Shown here: positions 59,441-64,000 of the stretch, in pieces
Layout of the letters: each line of letters starts with the position of its first letter
Numbering within the stretch: position 1 is the stretch's first letter
Origin: Actinomycetaceae bacterium
GTDB taxonomy: Bacteria > Actinomycetota > Actinomycetes > Actinomycetales > Actinomycetaceae
NCBI GenBank assembly: GCA_030530685.1
Contig: JAUMUM010000002.1
Coordinates: 124,001 to 188,000 of the forward strand
DNA: 64,000 nucleotides
Direction: 5' to 3'
Made by a program: the position numbers and the translations under genes
The notes under the pieces: model-generated
Databases searched by the model: none
The model's input: the letters and a program-made list of their open reading frames with translations, nothing else
Told to the model about the DNA's origin: nothing

Positions 59441-60358
59441 ATGTCAAAGGTGATCGTTCTCGGTTCCATCAATCAGGATGTCGTCGTCACGTGCGAGCGG
59501 GCCCCACAGCTGGGCGAGACCGTGCACGGCAACAGCGTCGCATATTTTCCCGGCGGCAAGGGGGGCAATCAGGCGGTGGCCGCGGCCAGGCAGGGTGCCG
59601 ACGTCGCATTCATCGGCGCCGTTGGCTCGGAGGCCGCGGGCGAGGCGATGCTCGCGAATTTCGACGCGCACGGCATTGACCGTTCGCGAGTGGGCGTGAG
59701 CTCGGAGCCGACGGGGACCGCGACCATCACCGTGGACGCGGCCGGGGCCAACGCCATCGTCGTCGTGGCCGGGGCCAACGGGCAGGTCGAGGCGCCGTCG
59801 CTCGCCGACTTCGGCGAGGGCGATGTGCTCGTGGCCCAGCTGGAAATCCCGTGGCAGACCGTCGCGGCAGGCCTGGCCGAAGCCAAGTCCCGCTCCATGA
59901 CCACAGTTCTCAACGCGGCCCCGGCCGCCGATGTACGCGAGCTCCTTGCCGATGTCGACGTCCTGGTCGTCAACGAAACGGAGATCCAGCTGAGCATCGA
60001 CGGCGACTTTTCGGGCCGCGCCGAGCTCATCGCCCGCGCCGGCGAGCTCGCGGAGGGCTTCGGCTGCGCCGTCGTCGTCACGCTCGGCGGGCAGGGGTGC
60101 GTGGCGCGCGGCGGCCGGCGTCTGGGCGCCGGCCAGGTCGTGGATGTGCCGGCCCATTCGGTCGACGTCGTCGACACGACGGGCGCCGGAGACACCTTCG
60201 TCGGCGCCCTGGCCGCCTGCCTGGCCGAAGGCCGGGGCCTAGCCGAGGCCATCGCCGTGGCCACGGCCGCGGGTTCGCTGTCGACGACGAAGCTCGGCGC
60301 CCAGTCCGGCATGCCCACCTCGGACGAGGTCCGCGCATTCATGGACGGCCGGCCGTAG
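59441..60358 (+). CDS. rbsK: Ribokinase (PfkB family)
   Basis: A 305-aa PfkB kinase. Motifs: GSINQDVVVTCERAP, GGKGGNQAVAAARQGADVAFIG (substrate motif 1, as GGKGGNQAVAAARQG), NETE, and the catalytic DTTGAGDTFVGALAACLAEG near residues 243-262 with its anion hole and Asp base. These match ribokinase more closely than fructokinase. ATG at 59441 has GGAGG six bases upstream. It is divergent from ptsI and convergent with the gpsA-like gene; no ribose transporter is adjacent. Confidence 0.9.
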   Translation: MSKVIVLGSINQDVVVTCERAPQLGETVHGNSVAYFPGGKGGNQAVAAARQGADVAFIGAVGSEAAGEAMLANFDAHGIDRSRVGVSSEPTGTATITVDAAGANAIVVVAGANGQVEAPSLADFGEGDVLVAQLEIPWQTVAAGLAEAKSRSMTTVLNAAPAADVRELLADVDVLVVNETEIQLSIDGDFSGRAELIARAGELAEGFGCAVVVTLGGQGCVARGGRRLGAGQVVDVPAHSVDVVDTTGAGDTFVGALAACLAEGRGLAEAIAVATAAGSLSTTKLGAQSGMPTSDEVRAFMDGRP

Positions 60359-60427
60359 GCCGGGGCGTCAGCACGGGAAGCGAGGGGCGGACGCGTCGCC
60401 GCGCAAATGCATCGCTGCGAGGTCCGC

Positions 60428-60501
60428 ACGCACAAGGGGCGGGCGGCTCCACGCACCACCCGCGCTGGCGCACACAAACGCCCCGACGCACAAGGGGCGG
60501 G
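60428..60501. repeat. 16-bp direct repeat between rbsK and the gpsA-like gene
   Basis: ACGCACAAGGGGCGGG at 60428-60443 and 60486-60501. The second copy forms the left arm of the terminator that follows. Confidence 0.85.
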
Positions 60502-60526
60502 GCGCCATACGGCAACCCCGCCCCTT
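60492..60526. terminator. Bidirectional terminator between rbsK and the gpsA-like gene
   Basis: AAGGGGCGGGG and CCCCGCCCCTT form an 11-bp perfect stem around a 13-base loop (60503-60515), between convergent genes. Confidence 0.85.
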
Positions 60527-60583
60527 CCGGTGCTCGCCACGCCCTCCCCTACGGTCGTTCGGGAGCGTCGCGCGGCCCACCCG

Positions 60584-61627
60584 TCACGGCATGGGTGGCA
60601 GCACCGCCCGAGCGACGATGTCGGCGTAGTTGGGGTCGCCATCAATGACGATCCGCTGCGCCGCGGCCAGGAGTGGCATCTGCTCCCTCACCTGCGGCGC
60701 GGACTGCTCCACCAGCGAAATCGCCAGTGGCAGCGCCGGCACGCCTTCGACCGTCTGCTCGAGGTCTTCCATTGTCTTCAGCGCCGCCTTGGCACCCTCG
60801 CCGCGGCCGATGCGCACGCCGTAGACCTTGTTGCGCCCGGACAGCCCGGTCACCTCGAGGTCGCCAACGCCGGGCAGCCCGTAGGCCGTCGCTGGATCGG
60901 CCCCGAGCGCCGTCGAAAGGATCGACATCTCACGAACCGCCTGGGCGAACGTCGCCGCCTTGAGGTTGTGGTGGGGATGCCCGGAGCGCTCCTCGAGGCC
61001 GTCGGCAATGCCGAGCATGATGGCGTAGACGTTCTTCATGGGCGCGCAGATCTCCACGCCCACCTCGTCGCCGCTCGGCTCGATGCAGTAGCACTCCGAG
61101 CGCGCCAGCCGCGCATACTCGACGGCCACATCCGCGTCCCGGCAGCCGAAGATGGTTGCCGTCGGCTCACCGGCCGCGCATTCGTTGGCCTTGACCGGCC
61201 CGGCGATGGCCACGATGGGCGGCAGCTCGACCCCCGCGGCCTGCGCGATCGACCGGATGCCGTCGGGCAGCAGCAGGATCTTGCCGTCGATGGGCATGAA
61301 GCCCTTCGAGGTCAGCCACAGGGCCTTGGCCTTGGCAATGCCGCCCAGCGCCATCTCCGTCACCTTGGGCACGCCCTGGGATGCCACGGAGATGACGACG
61401 ACGTCGACCCCGTCGAGCGCCTGCTCGAGCTGCCCGCTGCGATAGGTCGCCACCGACTCGGGGATGACGACGTCGATGCGCGGATGCGGCACCCCGGCCT
61501 CGATGGCGTCCAGCAGGTGGTCGTCGAGCCACGTGCCCCACAGCCGGACCTCCCAGTCGGCCCGGGTCAGCGCGGCCGCCAGGCCGGATCCCATCGCCCC
61601 GGCCCCGAGAATCGCTACCTTCGGCAT
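60584..61627 (-). CDS. GpsA-like NAD(P)-dependent glycerol-3-phosphate dehydrogenase
   Basis: A 347-aa dehydrogenase: Rossmann motif VAILGAGAMGSGLAAAL (residues 4-20), LWLTSKGF, VAIAGPVKANECAAG, the catalytic-lysine region CAPMKNVYAIMLGIADG, and YGLPGVGDLEVTGLSGRN. The fold and motif order are those of GpsA (dihydroxyacetone phosphate and glycerol 3-phosphate). It starts one base after the stop of a sugar-kinase gene, so it may act on a phosphorylated polyol made by that kinase rather than serve lipid synthesis. Which it does cannot be decided from the sequence; a housekeeping gpsA elsewhere would support a catabolic role. Confidence 0.82.
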   Translation of the reverse strand: MPKVAILGAGAMGSGLAAALTRADWEVRLWGTWLDDHLLDAIEAGVPHPRIDVVIPESVATYRSGQLEQALDGVDVVVISVASQGVPKVTEMALGGIAKAKALWLTSKGFMPIDGKILLLPDGIRSIAQAAGVELPPIVAIAGPVKANECAAGEPTATIFGCRDADVAVEYARLARSECYCIEPSGDEVGVEICAPMKNVYAIMLGIADGLEERSGHPHHNLKAATFAQAVREMSILSTALGADPATAYGLPGVGDLEVTGLSGRNKVYGVRIGRGEGAKAALKTMEDLEQTVEGVPALPLAISLVEQSAPQVREQMPLLAAAQRIVIDGDPNYADIVARAVLPPMP

Positions 61628-61628
61628 A

Positions 61629-63188
61629 TCACTCCGCTCCCAGAAGCTCGGCGTCCGGGTGGCGGCGCGCGAACTCGTGCAGCGCCTCGTTCGTCTCCTT
61701 CAGGTTGTCGTACAGGCGCCCCTGGATCTCGCCGAGCTCGCGGTAGACCTCGTGCTTGTCCATGTCCGGCTCGGACACGTCGGTGAACTTGGCCATGCGC
61801 TCGGCCGCCGTGGCGATCGACGTGTCACCGAAGGTGCCCGTCGAGGCCATGGCGATGATCGCCGCCCCGAGCGCGGAGATCTCCTCCTCCTTGCAACCCG
61901 TGATCGGAATGCCGATGGCGTCCGTGAGGATCTGGCGCCACAGCGGCGAGCGCACGCCGCCACCCATGGCGCGGATGCTCGTGAGCGAGGTGCCCGTGGC
62001 CTCCTCCAGCGCCCGCAGCGAGCGCGCCATCTCCAGGCTGATGGCCTCGAGAATGGAACGGTACATCGAGCCCGGCCCGTGCGTGCCGCGCCAGCCGACG
62101 ACGGCCCCGCGGGCCACCGGATCCCAGTGCGGGGACTGGACGGCATTCCAGTACGGCAGGGTGATGAGGCCACCGCTTCCCGGCGCGCGTGCAGCCGCGG
62201 CCGCCTCCAGCTCCGGATCGGGCGCCCCGGCCAGCTCCGGCTTGCCGAAAGCCCGCCGGTACCAGCCGGACAGGAAGGCGCCGGAGGACTGGAGGACCTC
62301 GAGGATGTACGTGCTGGGGATGCCGCCTGCCAACGTGCGGAAGACCTGGCCGAACTGGTAGTCGAGCGAGGTCACGCCCGCCACGACGGCCGTGCCCATG
62401 TTGAGGTAGGCGACGTCGGGGCTGACGGCCGCGGCGCCGATGCCCGCGGCCTGGCCGTCGCCGCAGCCGGCGATGACCGGCAGCTCCTGGGAGATCCCCC
62501 ACTCGTCGAGGATCTCGCGCTGGACGTGCCCGAGCACCTCGCCCGGGCGCACGAGGTCCGCCATCTGAGCGCGCGTCACGCCGGCGATCTCCATAAGCGA
62601 CTCGTCGTAGTCGAGCTTGGCGATGTCGAACAGGCCGAGCGAATCGGTGCACGCCGTCGAGTCCTTCCACTGCCCCGTCATGCGGTAGGTCAGGTAGGCA
62701 GAAACGCTCGTCACCTTCGCGGCGCTGGCCCACAGCTCGCTCTCGTGCTCCTTGACCCAGGCCATCTTGTAGATGCCCGGCGTCACGTCGGCCGGCTTGC
62801 CGGACAGCTCGTGGATGGCGGGCGTGCCGTAGCGCTTGATCTGGTCGGCGGCGCGGATGTCGAGCCAGAGGATGCCGTTGCGCAGCGGCGTGCCGTCGGC
62901 CGCGAATGGCGCGAAGGACTCGCGCTGGTGCGTGATGCCCAACGCCGCGATCCGGCCGCGGTCGGCGGTCTCAAGCTTGGAGACGGCCTCGCCGATCGCC
63001 TCGCGCGTCGAATCCCACCACTGCCGCGGGTCGTGCTCGCCGAAGCCCTGCTGCGGCGACTTCAGGTCGATGTCGCGCTTCCCGATGGAAACGACGCTGC
63101 CTTCCACGTCGACGACGATCGCCTTCGTGGCCGTCGTCGACGAGTCGATCGCCACGACGAGCGGGCCATCGGCAATTGCCTCAGTCAT
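61629..63188 (-). CDS. FGGY-family carbohydrate kinase (first of two tandem paralogues)
   Basis: A 519-aa FGGY kinase. N-terminal AIDSSTTATKAIVVD (ATP-binding), the sugar-contact region GITHQRESFAPFA, LWLDIRAADQIKRYG, the central GCGDGQAAGIGAAAV and the C-terminal MGGGVRSPLWRQILTDAIG. The closest groups by motif are xylulokinase- and erythritol-kinase-like proteins, not glycerol kinase; substrate unknown. ATG at 63188 is selected after AAGGAAGAG, with another ATG three bases upstream. Upstream is a second kinase gene whose C-terminal 240 residues are largely identical; downstream is the gpsA-like gene, one base away. Confidence 0.87.
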   Translation of the reverse strand: MTEAIADGPLVVAIDSSTTATKAIVVDVEGSVVSIGKRDIDLKSPQQGFGEHDPRQWWDSTREAIGEAVSKLETADRGRIAALGITHQRESFAPFAADGTPLRNGILWLDIRAADQIKRYGTPAIHELSGKPADVTPGIYKMAWVKEHESELWASAAKVTSVSAYLTYRMTGQWKDSTACTDSLGLFDIAKLDYDESLMEIAGVTRAQMADLVRPGEVLGHVQREILDEWGISQELPVIAGCGDGQAAGIGAAAVSPDVAYLNMGTAVVAGVTSLDYQFGQVFRTLAGGIPSTYILEVLQSSGAFLSGWYRRAFGKPELAGAPDPELEAAAAARAPGSGGLITLPYWNAVQSPHWDPVARGAVVGWRGTHGPGSMYRSILEAISLEMARSLRALEEATGTSLTSIRAMGGGVRSPLWRQILTDAIGIPITGCKEEEISALGAAIIAMASTGTFGDTSIATAAERMAKFTDVSEPDMDKHEVYRELGEIQGRLYDNLKETNEALHEFARRHPDAELLGAE

Positions 63189-63254
63189 CATCTCTTCCTT
63201 CTTCGTTGGAGGTTGTACTTTTCTCGTGCGGGCGGGCGGCACTGCCCGTCGCCT

Positions 63255-64000
63255 CTACTCTCCGGTCAGTTCGGCGTCGGGGTGCCGGCGCGCGAACTCG
63301 TGGAGAAGTTCGTTGGTCTGCTTGAGATCGGTGTAGAGCCGGCCCTGGATGTCGGACAGCTCGCGGTAAATCGCGTGCTTGTCCATGTCCGGCTCGGTCA
63401 CGTCGGTGAACTTGGCCATGTGCTCGGCGGCGGTGGCCACGGAGGTATTGCCGAAGGTGCCGGTCGAGGCCATGGCGATGATCGCCGCCCCGAGCGCGGA
63501 GATCTCCTCCTCCTTGCAGCCCGTGATGGGCAGGCCGATCGCGTCGGTCATGATCTGGCGCCACAGCGGCGAACGCAGGCCGCCACCCATGCCGCGCACC
63601 GACGTCAGGGGAACGCCCGTCGACTCGGTCAGCTGGCGCAGCGAACGCGCCATCTCCAGGCTGATGCCCTCGAGGATGGAGCGGTACATCGAGCCCGGCC
63701 CGTGCGTGCCGCGCCAGCCGACGACGGCCCCGCGCGCCAGCGGATCCCAGTGCGGGGACTGCACCGCGCCCCAGTAGGGCATCGTCACGAGGCCGCCACT
63801 GCCCGGCGCACGCGCGGCAGCGGCCGCCTCCAGCTCCGGATCGGGCGCCCCGTCCAGCTCCGGCTTGCCGAAGGCCCGCCGGTACCAGCCGGAAAGGTAG
63901 GCGCCGGAGTTCTGCACGAGTTCCAGGATGTAGGTGTCGGGCACGCCCGCTGCCTCCGTGCGGAACAACTTCTCGTAGCGGTACTCGGGCGAGGGCACGC
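63255..64000 (-). CDS. FGGY-family carbohydrate kinase (second paralogue, cut by the window edge)
   Basis: The C-terminal 248 residues of a second FGGY kinase; the frame continues past 64000. It matches the neighbouring kinase nearly residue for residue in stretches such as SGWYRRAFGKPEL, RGAVVGWRGTHGPGSMYRS, GCKEEEISALGAAIIAMAST and HEFARRHPDAEL, with scattered conservative changes, so the two arose by tandem duplication and have been kept. Its stop lies 66 bp before the start of the first kinase on the same strand. Confidence 0.88.
   Translation of the reverse strand, partial: VPSPEYRYEKLFRTEAAGVPDTYILELVQNSGAYLSGWYRRAFGKPELDGAPDPELEAAAAARAPGSGGLVTMPYWGAVQSPHWDPLARGAVVGWRGTHGPGSMYRSILEGISLEMARSLRQLTESTGVPLTSVRGMGGGLRSPLWRQIMTDAIGLPITGCKEEEISALGAAIIAMASTGTFGNTSVATAAEHMAKFTDVTEPDMDKHAIYRELSDIQGRLYTDLKQTNELLHEFARRHPDAELTGE

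Noticed and set aside
1..64000. tRNA, rRNA, insertion sequences, prophage
   Set aside because: I looked for tRNA-like T-loop sequences, transposase or integrase motifs and phage structural genes among the coding regions and saw none. A tRNAscan and IS search would be the decisive check.

Overview
The window is 64 kb of GC-rich (roughly two thirds G+C), gene-dense DNA with strong GC3 bias, frequent GTG and TTG starts and many 1-10 bp gene overlaps. Family content and gene order point to a high-GC Gram-positive bacterium (Actinomycetota). A block reading lysS - two-gene cassette - panC - DUF2520 - two PH-domain proteins - DUF3180 - folK/folB/folP - folE - ftsH - hpt - tilS - DUF2342 metalloprotease - dacB - ppa matches the order known from Mycobacterium tuberculosis and relatives. 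BldC and a 32-aa AURKAIP1/bS22-type protein support this. Anaerobic or fermentative traits (pyruvate phosphate dikinase, formate-THF ligase, lactate permease, PTS HPr and Enzyme I) suggest a host-associated genus of the Actinomycetaceae type. That placement is inference. No rRNA, tRNA, CRISPR array, insertion sequence or prophage was seen.

Layout. 1-3.1 kb: end of menA, a PLDc_N membrane protein, a histidine phosphatase, a MarR regulator, the 32-aa bS22-like gene and bldC. 3.6-5.9 kb: TrkH/TrkA potassium uptake. 6-10.3 kb: radA, an RG-rich membrane protein, mutY and a small membrane protein; disA, usually beside radA, is missing. 10.5-15.2 kb: SorC regulator divergent from glpD-glpK. 15.3-16.6 kb: a lone COG1106-type ATPase with a 31-bp perfect palindrome upstream. 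17-22.2 kb: lactate permease, SMP-30 protein, and a TetR/MFS exporter pair with a visible operator. 22.3-40.1 kb: the conserved lysS-to-ppa block, in which folP, folB and folK are fused into one 673-aa polypeptide. 40.4-46.4 kb: NlpC/P60 hydrolase, then metY-metX behind a probable Met-rich leader-peptide attenuator, then an alpha/beta hydrolase. 46.4-57 kb: RAMA-domain protein, FAD/Fe-S D-lactate-dehydrogenase-type oxidase, ppdK, a four-gene SatD-type operon, and formate-THF ligase. 57.3-64 kb: HPr, Enzyme I, ribokinase, a GpsA-like dehydrogenase and two tandem FGGY sugar kinases, the second cut by the window edge.

How the genes fit together. Glycerol is phosphorylated by GlpK and oxidised by GlpD. 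Lactate is imported by LctP and can be oxidised by the FAD/Fe-S dehydrogenase, while PPDK links pyruvate and PEP, the donor for EI/HPr. The folate genes (folE, the folP-B-K fusion, fhs) serve one-carbon metabolism, and metX/metY make homocysteine.

The most unusual points are the triple folate fusion, the MFMRMPN leader peptide before metY, the palindrome before the lone ATPase, and a recurring pattern in which the last codons of a gene, often with the stop codon, are repeated imperfectly in the adjacent intergenic DNA.
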